Origin: Cyclobacterium qasimii M12-11B
GTDB taxonomy: Bacteria; Bacteroidota; Bacteroidia; Cytophagales; Cyclobacteriaceae
Assembly: GCF_000427295.1 (NCBI RefSeq)
Contig: NZ_ATNM01000064.1
Coordinates: forward strand, 1-64,000
Direction: 5' to 3'
DNA: 64,000 bases
Below the pieces are notes generated by a model. That model had not been told where the DNA came from, did no database searches, and saw only the letters and a list, made by a program, of their open reading frames with translations. Position numbers and translations under genes: made by a program. Below, one piece after another: positions 1-9,321 of this stretch; position 1 is the first letter of the stretch; the number at the start of each line of letters is the position of its first letter.

Positions 1-396
1 TCCGGGTAAAGACTTTTTTCTGATAGGAATTTTAAATTCTTCTTCAGCAATATCAATCATCATATCAAAGAAGATGGCTTTCTTGTCTGCTGTATGGACC
101 TGCCTTTCAAGCTCCTTCTTCTGCTTTTCTAATAGAAGGACTTTCTGCTCGAGTTCTAACAGTTTCTGATCCTTAGTTTTAGGCATCTTTATAGTGGATT
201 TGTTAATCCAATCAAAGTTACCATATTTTCTTAACCAGTTGGTAACTGTAGAATGTGACTGTATACCATACTTGCGAGCGGCGGCTTTAATTCCCAATTC
301 CCCACATTCTATCTCAGATATTACTGACATTTTAAAAGCATAACTGTAATCGCGTTGGGTACGCTTAACATACTTACTCTCTTGGTCTTCTTTCAT
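1..396 (-). CDS. IS3-family transposase OrfA, partial (runs off the window)
   Basis: Translation from an ATG at 396 gives 132 codons with no stop before the window edge. It begins MKEDQESKYV. Residues about 15-60 look like the helix-turn-helix of IS3-type OrfA proteins (GIKAAARKYGI followed by TVTNWLRKYG). A leucine-zipper-like stretch follows (KLLELEQKVLLLEKQKKELE), as expected for dimerising OrfA. In IS3 elements OrfA binds the element ends and is joined to OrfB by frameshifting to form the active transposase. The OrfB part would lie outside the window. Family assignment rests on the motifs; the exact IS name cannot be given. Confidence 0.85.
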   Translation of the reverse strand, partial: MKEDQESKYVKRTQRDYSYAFKMSVISEIECGELGIKAAARKYGIQSHSTVTNWLRKYGNFDWINKSTIKMPKTKDQKLLELEQKVLLLEKQKKELERQVHTADKKAIFFDMMIDIAEEEFKIPIRKKSLPG

Positions 397-435
397 AGCT
401 TTACTTTTTGTGTAACGCTATTTCAGGACGGGACA
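1..435 (-). mobile_element. Terminal part of an IS3-like insertion sequence
   Basis: The transposase gene is followed, on its upstream side, by a short non-coding stretch that ends near 435. Read on the minus strand it starts TGTCCCGTCCTGAAATAG, a TG-starting end of the kind seen in IS3 elements. The outer boundary at 435 is inferred from that motif alone. The other end and any target duplication are outside the window, so the boundary could be off by some bases. Confidence 0.45.
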
Positions 436-448
436 TTTGTACCAAAAG

Positions 449-484
449 AAAAAGCCAGGTAAGAATATCTTACCTGGCTTTTTT
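449..484. terminator. Bidirectional intrinsic terminator
   Basis: A perfect 13-bp stem (AAGCCAGGTAAGA / TCTTACCTGGCTT) with a 3-base loop is flanked by A-runs on the left and T-runs on the right. It lies just past the 3' end of the minus-strand lipoprotein gene and between that gene and the insertion-sequence end. Confidence 0.8.
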
Positions 485-508
485 ATTGCTTATTTTCTTA
501 AGAACATG

Positions 509-1074
509 TCATTTTACTTTTCCTTCTACATGAAGTTTAGTACCTGATAAAAACCAAACTTTTTGATCTCCTGACATTTCATAGGAACTTACTTCCTCAT
601 TGTCATCCAGTGTTATCATGCCTTCAACAGTAGAATTGTAAAACATATTACTAATCACTGAAAGGATGGTAATACTAACCACCTTACCAGATTGTTTCCT
701 GACCTTAATCGACTTAATGTTCCCTTTTTCATTGGGCTTAAGCTGATGTATCAATAGTCCAGCTTCCTCCTTGGTCTCATAAGATGTGGCCAAAGCCGCT
801 TTGTTTATATCCGACTGAAAAAGAAATCCAATTCTTGCCTCCATGTTAAACTATCGAGGCTGAAGTCCACTATCTCAGTGTCGTCATTGAAATGAATTTC
901 CTTTACTACCTCTGCAAATTCCAATTTCTCGATACTTTTTTGTAAGAAATCAGAAAGTGGGAAGTAGAGATCAATCTGAGTAGGATTAGCAATTGCTAAT
1001 TTCTCATCCTTTTTACAGGAAACAAAGGTCCCTACCATAAGCAGCAGGCAAATAACTTTTTGGCACCTGCCCAT
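509..1074 (-). CDS. Small lipoprotein of unknown function, frameshifted
   Basis: Two overlapping reading frames read as one protein of about 188 residues when a single T is restored in the T-run at 818-822. The upstream part starts at 1074 with a lipoprotein signal (hydrophobic CLLLMVGTFVSC, then KKDEK), so the mature protein is probably an outer- or inner-membrane lipoprotein. The first frame ends ...SLTWRQELDFFF and the second continues QSDINKAALATSYETK. I do not recognise the family. The gene starts 5 bases after gpmI ends, so the two are probably co-transcribed. The shift may be a sequencing error or a real lesion. Confidence 0.6.
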
Positions 1075-1079
1075 TTTAT

Positions 1080-2609
1080 TTAAGCTTTCAGAAGGACATT
1101 ACCTGTCATTTCGACTGGCTTATCCACACCAATAAGCTTTAAGATTGTTGGTGCAAGGTCTCCTAGTTTTCCATCATTTACTTCAAGCCGATCATGTTTA
1201 TCCACCATAATGCAAGGCACTAAATTGGTAGAATGCGCAGTATTCGGCGAACCGTCAGGATTGATCATAACATCACTGTTACCATGATCTGCAATCACTA
1301 TAATCGTATAGTCATTGGCCAAGGCCACTTCAATAACTGAATTAGCACATGCATCAACCGCTTCACAAGCTTTCACTGCAGCGTCAAAAACCCCTGTATG
1401 TCCCACCATATCTGCGTTAGCGAAATTTAAGCAAATAAAATCAGCTTCCTTTTTAGGAAGTTCTTGATTGATCTTCTTCGCAATTTCAAAAGCAGACATT
1501 TCAGGCTGAAGGTCATAAGTAGCTACCTTAGGACTGTTACACAATATCCTGTTCTCCCCTTCAAAAGGCTTTTCCCTTCCTCCAGAAAAGAAGAAAGTAA
1601 CGTGTGGATATTTTTCAGTTTCAGCAATTCGTATCTGATTCTTATGATTTCTTTCCAACACCTCACCTAAGGTGTTTTTTAGATTATCTTTCTCAAAAAC
1701 TACTGCGATATCCTTGTATTTCTCGTCATATCGACTGAAAGTGACGTAGTCGAGATCAAGTTTTTTCATGTTGTAATCAGGGAAATCCCTTTGTGTCAAC
1801 ACTTCTGTAATCTCTCTACCTCTATCTGTCCTAAAATTAAAACAGATCACAGTATCTCCTTCTTCTATGGTTGCCAAAGGCTTGCCATCTTCGTCCACCT
1901 GTATTATTGGCCGAATGAATTCATCTGTAACTCCATTGGTATAGGATTTCCGAATAGCTGAAAGCATGTCCTTAGACTTTTCACCTTCACCTTTAACCAT
2001 GGCATCATAAGCCAACTTGACTCTTTCCCATCGGTTATCTCTATCCATGGCATAATACCTACCTACTATAGAGGCCACTTTACCAGTTGAACCTTCACAG
2101 TGGCTTTTAAGATCTTCTAAATACCTTAAACCACCTTTAGGGTCAGTATCTCTTCCGTCAGTAAACGCATGAATGAACACATTGTCATCCAATCCATTTG
2201 CTTTTGCGGCATCACAAAGACCTTTCAAATGATAAATATGTGCATGGACGCCTCCATCTGAAACCAAACCTACGAGATGTACTTTCTTTCCATTCAATTT
2301 GGCATTAGAAAAAGCTTTCTTTAACACAGGGTGATCATTGAGATCACCTTCTTTTACTGCCTTATTAATTTTAACCAAATCCTGATAAACCACTCTACCG
2401 GCTCCGATGTTCATATGACCAACCTCTGAATTGCCCATTTGGCCTTCTGGAAGACCAACGGCCAAACCTGAGGCCTCTAATTTAGAGTGAGGATACTTTT
2501 CAAATAAACTGTCGATAAAAGGCGTTTTGGCTTTATCAATAGCAGAAACTTCGGGATTTGAGGCTATGCCCCAACCGTCCAGTATCATCAATAAAACTTT
2601 TTTATTCAT
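1080..2609 (-). CDS. gpmI: 2,3-bisphosphoglycerate-independent phosphoglycerate mutase
   Basis: This cytoplasmic enzyme interconverts 3-phosphoglycerate and 2-phosphoglycerate in glycolysis and gluconeogenesis, using two Mn ions and a phosphoserine intermediate. The 509 residues match the usual family length. Metal-binding and catalytic motifs are visible: ILDGWG at residues 9-14, GNSEVGH with the catalytic serine at 61, FTDGRDTDP, the NFANADMVGH motif and IADHGNSD with AHST near the C-terminus. Nothing looks broken. It leads a probable two-gene operon with the small lipoprotein downstream, and it is divergent from the DUF4783 gene, so the 250-bp gap at 2610-2858 should hold promoters for both directions. 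Confidence 0.97.
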   Translation of the reverse strand: MNKKVLLMILDGWGIASNPEVSAIDKAKTPFIDSLFEKYPHSKLEASGLAVGLPEGQMGNSEVGHMNIGAGRVVYQDLVKINKAVKEGDLNDHPVLKKAFSNAKLNGKKVHLVGLVSDGGVHAHIYHLKGLCDAAKANGLDDNVFIHAFTDGRDTDPKGGLRYLEDLKSHCEGSTGKVASIVGRYYAMDRDNRWERVKLAYDAMVKGEGEKSKDMLSAIRKSYTNGVTDEFIRPIIQVDEDGKPLATIEEGDTVICFNFRTDRGREITEVLTQRDFPDYNMKKLDLDYVTFSRYDEKYKDIAVVFEKDNLKNTLGEVLERNHKNQIRIAETEKYPHVTFFFSGGREKPFEGENRILCNSPKVATYDLQPEMSAFEIAKKINQELPKKEADFICLNFANADMVGHTGVFDAAVKACEAVDACANSVIEVALANDYTIIVIADHGNSDVMINPDGSPNTAHSTNLVPCIMVDKHDRLEVNDGKLGDLAPTILKLIGVDKPVEMTGNVLLKA

Positions 2610-2858
2610 GTCTTTTTCTATTGGTTTCTATCAAATAAAAATTCTGAGGAAATTGCTGTTTTAGTTTCGGGAATCTTTGCGAAATAAACATCCCAGCATT
2701 TTATCCATTATCACACAAATATAAGACAATTAAAGATAGGCCTCAGTAAATTGGAAAATAATCTACTCTTGTGATTGGCAAAAGTAAAACCATGGAATTT
2801 CATGAAATAAAACTTAAAAATTTTAATATATTGGTCTGGAATTTGATAGAGAATTAAT

Positions 2859-3260
2859 ATGTTACGCATTATTACTACATTTCTTTTGGCTGGTATTTTT
2901 ATATTTTCAAAACCCATAGTGGGTCAGGCCCAAGACAAAGAAACACCCATTATTGTTGCACTTCAGCATGGTTCAAGTAAGGCTGTATCATCATTTTTGG
3001 GTGATATGGTAGAAATTCGTTTTGACAATGACAAAAGAGATTTTTCTAAAAATCAAGCTGAAATAGTCTTGGCCAATTTTTTCAAAGGAAATCCAGTAAG
3101 TAGTTTTGAACTACTAAAACACCAAAAAATTGATTCTGAAACCAGCTACCTCATAGGCACCTACACCTCCTTAAGCAATAGTTTTAAAGTATTTATTAAA
3201 GGCAAGGAATTAAATGACAAAAAATGGTTGGTCTACAGTATGGATTTTGTCAGGGAATAA
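2859..3260 (+). CDS. DUF4783-type secreted protein
   Basis: This 133-residue protein has an N-terminal signal peptide (hydrophobic ITTFLLAGIFIF, probable cleavage after GQA near residue 24) and a compact domain of about 105 residues. The sequence VEIRFDNDKRDFSKNQAEIVLANFF, and the position just before nadC, fit the Bacteroidota family I recall as DUF4783, an NTF2-like fold of unknown function. It should act in the periplasm. It is separated from nadC by 43 bases on the same strand, so the two may share a transcript. The family label is from memory and the function is not known. Confidence 0.75.
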   Translation: MLRIITTFLLAGIFIFSKPIVGQAQDKETPIIVALQHGSSKAVSSFLGDMVEIRFDNDKRDFSKNQAEIVLANFFKGNPVSSFELLKHQKIDSETSYLIGTYTSLSNSFKVFIKGKELNDKKWLVYSMDFVRE

Positions 3261-3303
3261 TTATTGCTGTTCGAAGCAAATAATTCATTAATTTTGGTTT
3301 ATC

Positions 3304-4158
3304 ATGATAGACTATATAACAGAAGATCGGTTAAGCCAATTTATGAAATCAGCGTTTATTGAAGACGTTGGCGAAGGCGATCACTCCACATTGGCGTCCG
3401 TACCTGCAAATCAACAAGGGAATGCAAAACTATTGATTAAGGAAAAAGGAATTATAGCCGGGCTAGAGATGGCCAAGAATATTTTCAATTTTTACGATCC
3501 TACACTAGAAGTAACCTTGCTATTGAATGATGGAGATGCAGTAAACCCAGGAGACATAGGCCTTACTGTTGCAGGAAGTGCTCAATCTATATTGACTACT
3601 GAAAGATTGGTTTTGAACTGCATGCAAAGAATGAGTGGAATAGCCACCAAAACCCACCACATCAATGAGTTAATCAAGCATACAGAAGCAAAATTATTGG
3701 ATACTCGTAAAACTACGCCAAACTTCCGCATGATGGAAAAATGGGCTGTAGCCATTGGAGGTGGACAAAACCACCGTTATGCTTTGTACGACATGATTAT
3801 GCTCAAGGACAATCATATCGACTTTGCTGGAGGAATAGCCGAAGCGATAAAAGCCACTCGTTCCTATCTGGAAGATAATCAGTTAGACTTAAAGATAGAG
3901 ATTGAGACAAGAAATTTGGAAGAAGTTAAAACGGTCCTTGCTATTGGTGGTGTTGACATCATTATGTTAGACAATATGTCTCCTGCCGAAATGAAGGAAG
4001 CCGTATTATTGATTAACAATAAATATGTAACTGAAGCCTCCGGAGGGATTGATGAATCCACAATAGCCGCCGTTGCTGAATCAGGGGTAGATTTTATCTC
4101 AGTTGGTGCCCTAACCCATCAGGTTCAAAGCCTTGACATCAGTCTAAAGGCTGTTTAG
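3304..4158 (+). CDS. nadC: Nicotinate-nucleotide pyrophosphorylase (carboxylating)
   Basis: NadC (quinolinate phosphoribosyltransferase) joins quinolinate to PRPP and releases CO2, giving nicotinate mononucleotide for de novo NAD synthesis. The 284 residues match the family. Substrate-binding motifs are intact: RMSGIAT at 109-115, DTRKT at 133-137, GGGQNHR at 152-158, LKDNH at 167-171 and the barrel strands IEIET and IIMLDNM toward the C-terminus. No nadA or nadB is in the window. The 3' end overlaps the convergent ABC transporter gene by 20 bases, so no separate terminator fits between them. Confidence 0.97.
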   Translation: MIDYITEDRLSQFMKSAFIEDVGEGDHSTLASVPANQQGNAKLLIKEKGIIAGLEMAKNIFNFYDPTLEVTLLLNDGDAVNPGDIGLTVAGSAQSILTTERLVLNCMQRMSGIATKTHHINELIKHTEAKLLDTRKTTPNFRMMEKWAVAIGGGQNHRYALYDMIMLKDNHIDFAGGIAEAIKATRSYLEDNQLDLKIEIETRNLEEVKTVLAIGGVDIIMLDNMSPAEMKEAVLLINNKYVTEASGGIDESTIAAVAESGVDFISVGALTHQVQSLDISLKAV

Positions 4159-5949
4159 TATCATCAGCAAATTGTAGTTTAACCAAGTGGGCATAATGTC
4201 CTCCTTCTTTAGCAGAAAGAGATTCATGATTGCCCTCTTCTATTACTTTACCATCCTTGATCACATAGATTCTATCCACTTTTCTAATTGTGGACAATCT
4301 ATGTGCTATAATAATGGTGGTCCTCCCTTTCATTAATTTATCCAGCGCTTCCTGCACCAATGATTCCGTTTCAGCATCCAGGGATGAGGTAGCCTCATCC
4401 AATATAAGTATGGCTGGGTCTTTTAGTATTGCTCTTGCTATTGCTATCCTTTGTCTTTGTCCTCCAGAAAGCTTAATCCCTCTTTCTCCCACTAAAGTAT
4501 CCAAACCTTCAGGGAATTTGTCTATAAATTCCAAAGCATTGGCCTGCCTGGCAGCTTCCAGCAATTCTTCGTCAGTAGCATCATGCTTGGCATAGCGAAT
4601 GTTTTCTCGAATAGATCCTCCAAATAAAAGCACTTCCTGAGGGACCATGCCAATATTGTTTCTCAAAGCCTGAGGATCCCAATCTGCTATAGACTTACCA
4701 TCCAATAATATGTCACCACTCCCTACATCGTAAAATTTCAGTAGTAGCTGAATAATGGTAGATTTCCCTGCACCACTGTGACCAGCAAGAGCGATTTTCT
4801 CTCCTGGTTCCGCATGTATAGAAAGACCATCCAATACCCTATACTCAGGCCTTGTTGGGTAATGGAATAAAACCTGGTCAAACTGAACAGATCCTTTCAT
4901 TCGGTCGATAGAACTGCCTTTGATTTGTTTCTCTGTAGTCTCATTTAAAATCTCCAAAACCCTTTCTGAAGAACCTATAGCTTTCTGTACCTGACCATAA
5001 ATATCTCCCAATCCAGCGATGGAGCCTCCTATAAATGTGGTATATAAAACAAAAGAAATAAGATCCCCTACACTCATATCTCCGGCACTTACTAAAGTGG
5101 CACCATACCAGATAACAGCAACGATACCTCCAAAGAGCGCGAATATTATAAAGGAAATAAACGCACCTCGGTATCCAGCAGCTTTCAATGCTACCTCTAC
5201 TACACTGTTCAATTTGTTTCGGTAACGGTTGATCTCATAGGATTCTCCCGTAAAAGATTTCACCGTCACTATGGACTGCAACGTTTCTTCAACTACCACA
5301 TTGGCTGCGGCGAGATAATCTTGCGTTTTCTTAGATAACTTCCTGATAAATTTCCCGAAAACCATGGCAATCACCACAAGTACAGGAATAGTAATTAACA
5401 TAAACAGCGTTAACCTTGGAGTGGTATAGAACAAAAAGATTATCCCTGCAAACAAGGTAATGATTTGGCGAAATAGCTCTGCCAAGGTGATGGAAAAGGT
5501 GTCTTGCAACATGGTAACGTCAGAGGTGATCCTGCTGATCAATTCTCCTGTTCTACGTTGATCGAAGAATGTCATCGGTAAGCGCACCAATCGCTCATAC
5601 AAAGCAACCCTAATATCCCGCATTGATTTTTCACTGACTTTGGCAAATAGCCAAACCCTGAAAAAAGAGAAGATACTTTGAATAAAGAGGATGCCAATAA
5701 GGATAAAGGCTATACCATTGATGTCGTTTACAATCCAATCCTTCCCAGAAGCTGCATCAATTAATTTCCCAGCTACATAAGGGAAAGTTAAAAGCATCAG
5801 GCTCGAAAAAAACAAAAAACCATCCCAATGATAAAAGGCACTTTGTAGGGTATGGCAAACTTGAAAATCCCAAAAAGCTTTTCAAAATTCTTTTTGTTCA
5901 TTTTTCTTTTGTCACTTTCTTCTATAGGTAAACCTCTTTGCTTGGCCAT
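4139..5949 (-). CDS. ABC transporter, fused membrane and ATPase domains (frameshifted near the start)
   Basis: This is a half-transporter of the lipid/multidrug exporter type (MsbA/LmrA-like). The six-helix membrane domain comes first and the ATPase domain second. ATPase motifs are complete: Walker A GHSGAGKST, signature LSGGQRQR, Walker B AILILDEATSSLD and the switch IIIAHRLST. The open frame at 4139-5815 lacks a good start. An ATG at 5949 opens the missing N-terminus (MAKQRGLPIEESDKRK, then KFAIPYKVPFIIGM), which joins the main frame if one T is added to the T-run at 5814-5819. The corrected protein is about 603 residues. It starts 13 bases after the small membrane gene and closes the ribH-lysC group. 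The substrate is unknown. Confidence 0.85.
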
Positions 5950-5962
5950 TTATTAATATTTT

Positions 5963-6322
5963 TTACCTGTCAACAATTTTAGTATTACTTTTATTTTGGG
6001 AGAAAAGCCGTGCCATCCGGCGGAAAAATTGCTTTTCTTTTTCCCAAAAGAAAGCAAACTGCCCAAAAATAAAACCATATATCAAAAGGAATACCTGATA
6101 TAAAGGCAATACCAACAATAGGTAAAGCATCGTTTTCAAGAAACTACTCTCAGTGGTATCCAGGCCTAAAAAATCAAATATTGGCTGCTTAATAAACAAG
6201 ATGGTGAAACCTGTACAAGCAAATACCACTAAAACTAAAACAACCTGCCAGAGACTTTTCAGTTTCCATTTGGTTTGTAGCCTTTTCAGAAAATTGGTTT
6301 TATTTGTTTCAGGCTCAGCCAT
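5963..6322 (-). CDS. Small two-helix membrane protein (DUF6787-like)
   Basis: The 119-residue protein has a basic N-terminal segment (KRLQTKWKLKSLWQ), a membrane helix at about residues 25-46, a second at about 64-90, and a charged C-terminal tail (FFWEKEKQFFRRMARLF). It resembles small Bacteroidota membrane proteins I recall as DUF6787, but no catalytic motif is visible and the function is unknown. It starts 2 bases after the aspartate kinase stop and ends 13 bases before the ABC transporter start, so it is probably translated from the same message. A helper role for the ABC exporter is only a guess. Confidence 0.65.
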   Translation of the reverse strand: MAEPETNKTNFLKRLQTKWKLKSLWQVVLVLVVFACTGFTILFIKQPIFDFLGLDTTESSFLKTMLYLLLVLPLYQVFLLIYGFIFGQFAFFWEKEKQFFRRMARLFSQNKSNTKIVDR

Positions 6323-6324
6323 TG

Positions 6325-7650
6325 TTAATTGAAATCAAACAAACCTTTATTCAAGCTTTGCAAGGCTTCGTTTTTATGTTTCCCATCAATTAAAAGAGAC
6401 ACATTGTGCTTGCTTCCACCATAAGAAACCATTCTTAGTGGAAAATCTTCCACACTGGCCATGATTTTATTGAGCACATTTCGCTCTTGCATGATGGAAT
6501 TACCAACGATACAGATAATAGAAAGGAAATGATCGACTTCCACTTTTCCCAATTTCTGTAATTCTGAAGTTATTTCTTTCAAGTGAGTGGTGTCATCCAA
6601 AGTCAGCGAAATGGCCACTTCAGAAGTAGTGATCATGTCAATGGAAGTTTTGTAATTTTCGAATATCTCGAAAACCTTTCTTAAGAACCCATGGGCCAAA
6701 AGCATTCGGCTAGACTTGATCTTTACAGCGGTAATCCCATCTTTAGCAGCTATGGCTTTTACGCCAACTGAACCTTCGCCAGCTCCAGTAATGGTAGTCC
6801 CAGGAGCGCTGGGTTCCATAGTATTGAGCAGCTTTACAGGAACATTGTGCAATTGGGCAGGCCAAATAGAGGCGGGGTGTAAAATTTTAGCGCCAAAATA
6901 AGCCAACTCAGCAGCCTCATCAAAGGACAATTGAGCAATAGGCCTTGTGTGTTCTACTATTCTAGGATCATTGTTATGCATCCCATCTATATCCGTCCAT
7001 ATTTCAACCACCGAAGCATAGATGACTGAGCCAATTAAAGAGGCTGTGTAATCACTTCCGCCTCTTTTTAGGTTATCAACTTCATTCAGGTGATTTTTGC
7101 AAATGTATCCTTGAGTAACAAAAATGCTCTCATCAGGATAACCTGCCAATATAGCCTCAAGGTTTTCACCTATTTTGGCAAGATTCGGTTCATTGTTTTC
7201 ATCTATACACATGAATTCCAATGCAGGAAGAAATACTGCTGCAATCCCCTGCTCTTGAAGAAAGGTATAGAAAAGCTTGGTAGAAAGTAATTCTCCCTGA
7301 GCCAGAATATCCTTATTGATCGCTTCGTTGAAGGATATCTTAAGAATTATGGTCAAGAACTCAAAATGTTCGTTGATTATTTGTAATGCTTTAGCTCTTC
7401 CTCCATCTGAGGTCAACAATTCCTGGTAAAACTGAAGATAATGCTCGCGAAGGCTTTCTATCTTTTCTTTGGCCTCGTCCTTTTTACCAGCAGATAAGGC
7501 GTCACCTATCGCTACCAATACATTGGTAGTACCTGACAATGCAGACAATACCACGATTTTCTTTTCATCATCAAATGTGATCAGGTCCTTTACCTGATGC
7601 ATTCTTTCCGGTCTTCCTACTGAAGTACCGCCAAATTTCATGATTTTCAT
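6325..7650 (-). CDS. lysC: Aspartate kinase, monofunctional
   Basis: Aspartate kinase phosphorylates aspartate, the first step toward lysine, threonine, methionine and diaminopimelate for the cell wall. The N-terminal kinase motif KFGGTSVG is at residues 4-11, the nucleotide-binding KRGGSDYTA and EIWTDIDG are in the middle, and the C-terminal third (from about residue 300) has the form of paired ACT regulatory domains (TAVKIKSSRML, SLLIDG), so feedback by an amino acid is expected. At 441 residues it is a stand-alone kinase and not the homoserine dehydrogenase fusion. It follows ribH by 41 bases on the same strand. Confidence 0.92.
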   Translation of the reverse strand: MKIMKFGGTSVGRPERMHQVKDLITFDDEKKIVVLSALSGTTNVLVAIGDALSAGKKDEAKEKIESLREHYLQFYQELLTSDGGRAKALQIINEHFEFLTIILKISFNEAINKDILAQGELLSTKLFYTFLQEQGIAAVFLPALEFMCIDENNEPNLAKIGENLEAILAGYPDESIFVTQGYICKNHLNEVDNLKRGGSDYTASLIGSVIYASVVEIWTDIDGMHNNDPRIVEHTRPIAQLSFDEAAELAYFGAKILHPASIWPAQLHNVPVKLLNTMEPSAPGTTITGAGEGSVGVKAIAAKDGITAVKIKSSRMLLAHGFLRKVFEIFENYKTSIDMITTSEVAISLTLDDTTHLKEITSELQKLGKVEVDHFLSIICIVGNSIMQERNVLNKIMASVEDFPLRMVSYGGSKHNVSLLIDGKHKNEALQSLNKGLFDFN

Positions 7651-7691
7651 TAGAATACCAGATTTATTGTAATATGTTGATTTGTATTGGC

Positions 7692-8168
7692 TTAAAAGCC
7701 TAGCATTTTAATTGCCGTAATGGCTGCTTCATCTCCCTTGTTCCCGTGTTTCCCACCTGCTCTATCCAAAGCTTGCTGTTGATTATCTGGTGTCAACACA
7801 CCAAAAATAACAGGTTTATCATACTTTAAGCCTACTTGGGTAATTCCATTGGCCACAGCATCACAAATAAAATCAAAATGACGTGTTTCTCCTTGGATGA
7901 CACAACCTAAGCAAATCACTGCATCGATTTCGTCTAGCTTTGCTAGCCATTGTGCACCAAGGGTAAGTTCAAAAGAACCCGGAACGTTTTTCCTGTAAAT
8001 ATTCTCCTTTTTTGCACCATAGCGCAAAAGGGTCTCAACAGCACCACTGTAAAGGGAGGATGTAATTTCATCATTCCATTCAGCCACTACCAAAGCGAAT
8101 TTTTTATCACTTATATCCGTTACATTTTCTTGGGTATGCTGACTTAGATTTTTTAATGAAGTAGCCAT
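7692..8168 (-). CDS. ribH: 6,7-dimethyl-8-ribityllumazine synthase
   Basis: RibH makes the direct precursor of riboflavin from 5-amino-6-ribitylaminouracil and 3,4-dihydroxybutanone phosphate, and forms large cytoplasmic shells or pentamers. Active-site elements are all present: EWND at 30-33, the PGSFEL turn at 63-68, GETRHFD with the catalytic histidine at 97, and DRAGGKHGNKG with arginine 136 for phosphate binding. The length of 158 is normal. No other riboflavin gene and no obvious FMN riboswitch is seen; the leader instead contains the terminator of the preceding gene. Confidence 0.97.
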   Translation of the reverse strand: MATSLKNLSQHTQENVTDISDKKFALVVAEWNDEITSSLYSGAVETLLRYGAKKENIYRKNVPGSFELTLGAQWLAKLDEIDAVICLGCVIQGETRHFDFICDAVANGITQVGLKYDKPVIFGVLTPDNQQQALDRAGGKHGNKGDEAAITAIKMLGF

Positions 8169-8189
8169 AAGTTTAAAATTAATTCACAA

Positions 8190-8222
8190 AAAAAGAGTAA
8201 AACCTTTCGGGTCTTACTCTTT
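8190..8222 (-). terminator. Intrinsic terminator after the TPR gene
   Basis: The arm AGAGTAAAACC pairs with GGGTCTTACTCT, apart from one A-C mismatch, around a small loop, with A and T tracts outside. It lies 23 bases beyond the stop of the TPR gene and before ribH on the minus strand, so it probably separates the two transcripts. Confidence 0.65.
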
Positions 8223-8244
8223 AGTATCAATGATTAAATTCATA

Positions 8245-8970
8245 TCAATTAGAAGAAGCCAGACCTTCAAGGCGGGCCTTTTGCTTTCGAGCCTCACTGA
8301 ATTCATAAGCATCAGAATACTTATTTTCTATTTCTTCGTATGTAGCTATTGCTTGCTTTAATTCACCTGCTTCTTCATAAGCAATGGCAAGTTTGGTCAA
8401 ATACTTAGGCGTAAAAAACTCATTGGATTTGTAACCCGCAGCGTCTTTATAATAGCTAATAGCATCGTCCAATTGACCAAGCTCCAAATAAGCATCTCCT
8501 GTTAGTGCATAAGCATGCGCCTGTACCAGGAAGTCAGATGAAGAAAACTCTTTCAAGTGATCTACAGCAGACTGGAATTCTCCTTTAGAAAGGTAAATAG
8601 ATCCAGCATAAAAATTTGACAAGTTAGCTGCATCCGTTCCGCCATATTCATCTATGATTTCAAGGAAGCCAGGTTCAACACCATCTCCATTGAGCGCAAA
8701 GTCTACACTATCCTGTTCGAAATAGTATACTGCTTGAAACATTTCACCTTGAGCCGTCTTATTCTGATTGGCTTTATGTATTTGAAATCCAACAATCCCT
8801 ACAATGAGTAATATCCCGAATCCAATGATCCCACCAACTAATTTGGTGTTCTCTTTTAAGAAAGTTTCACCTCTACCAAGACGATCAGCTATTGCTTCAG
8901 GATTCTCTAGAAGTTCATTGGATGTATCAGGAGTTGGACTCCCTTTTTTGGTCTTTTGAGTGGCCATCAT
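8245..8970 (-). CDS. Membrane-anchored tetratricopeptide repeat protein
   Basis: The 241-residue protein starts with two ATG codons, either of which could serve. A polar N-terminus precedes one membrane helix (LVGGIIGFGILLIVGIVGF, about residues 44-62). The remaining 180 residues are helical repeats of TPR type, for example AHAYALTGDAYLELGQLDDAIS and LTKLAIAYEEAGELKQAI. This layout resembles YfgM-like proteins, which are anchored in the inner membrane with the repeats in the periplasm and interact with secretion or folding factors. The adjacency to ribH is common in Bacteroidota as I recall. The exact function is not shown by the sequence. Confidence 0.85.
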   Translation of the reverse strand: MMATQKTKKGSPTPDTSNELLENPEAIADRLGRGETFLKENTKLVGGIIGFGILLIVGIVGFQIHKANQNKTAQGEMFQAVYYFEQDSVDFALNGDGVEPGFLEIIDEYGGTDAANLSNFYAGSIYLSKGEFQSAVDHLKEFSSSDFLVQAHAYALTGDAYLELGQLDDAISYYKDAAGYKSNEFFTPKYLTKLAIAYEEAGELKQAIATYEEIENKYSDAYEFSEARKQKARLEGLASSN

Positions 8971-9266
8971 TTTTAATTTTGAGTGGCAAATATAGATTAT
9001 GTTTTAATGAATAACAAAACTATTGTGGACTGAGCAGTAAAAAAGAGAAAAGTGACCACATGGGGCTGGTGTTTTTCAAGATTTTATTGCAGATTATCCT
9101 TTAGCCTAAAGGTGTGGAAACAATTCTACTTGGCATTTACCAAGCGCTATTTGAATACCTGTGGAATAAAGTCAATAGCCTGTTAATCATTACTATCTCT
9201 CTGATTTCACAATTGAAACTCAAAGAGAATAGTTTCCCAAGGTAAGGAACCAAGGGTTAAAATAAC
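8971..9266. other. Intergenic stretch without a gene
   Basis: No reading frame with convincing protein character was found on either strand. This stretch should contain the promoter of the TPR gene, which reads leftward from 8970. I see no RNA gene or repeat in it. Confidence 0.5.
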
Positions 9267-9304
9267 AATTCCCCCTCTTCAAACCATGCTGAAGAGGGGG
9301 AATT
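9267..9304 (-). terminator. Strong intrinsic terminator after the PhoX-like gene
   Basis: A perfect 14-bp stem (AATTCCCCCTCTTC / GAAGAGGGGGAATT) with a 10-base loop lies 17 bases past the stop of the minus-strand gene. The minus strand continues into a T-rich run (GTTATTTT). Confidence 0.85.
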
Positions 9305-9321
9305 CCTAAGAACTTCTGTTA

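Noticed and set aside
2711-2917. A 68-codon minus-strand frame between gpmI and the DUF4783 gene.
   Set aside because: It overlaps the start of the DUF4783 gene, which has a clean signal peptide, and shows no protein character of its own.
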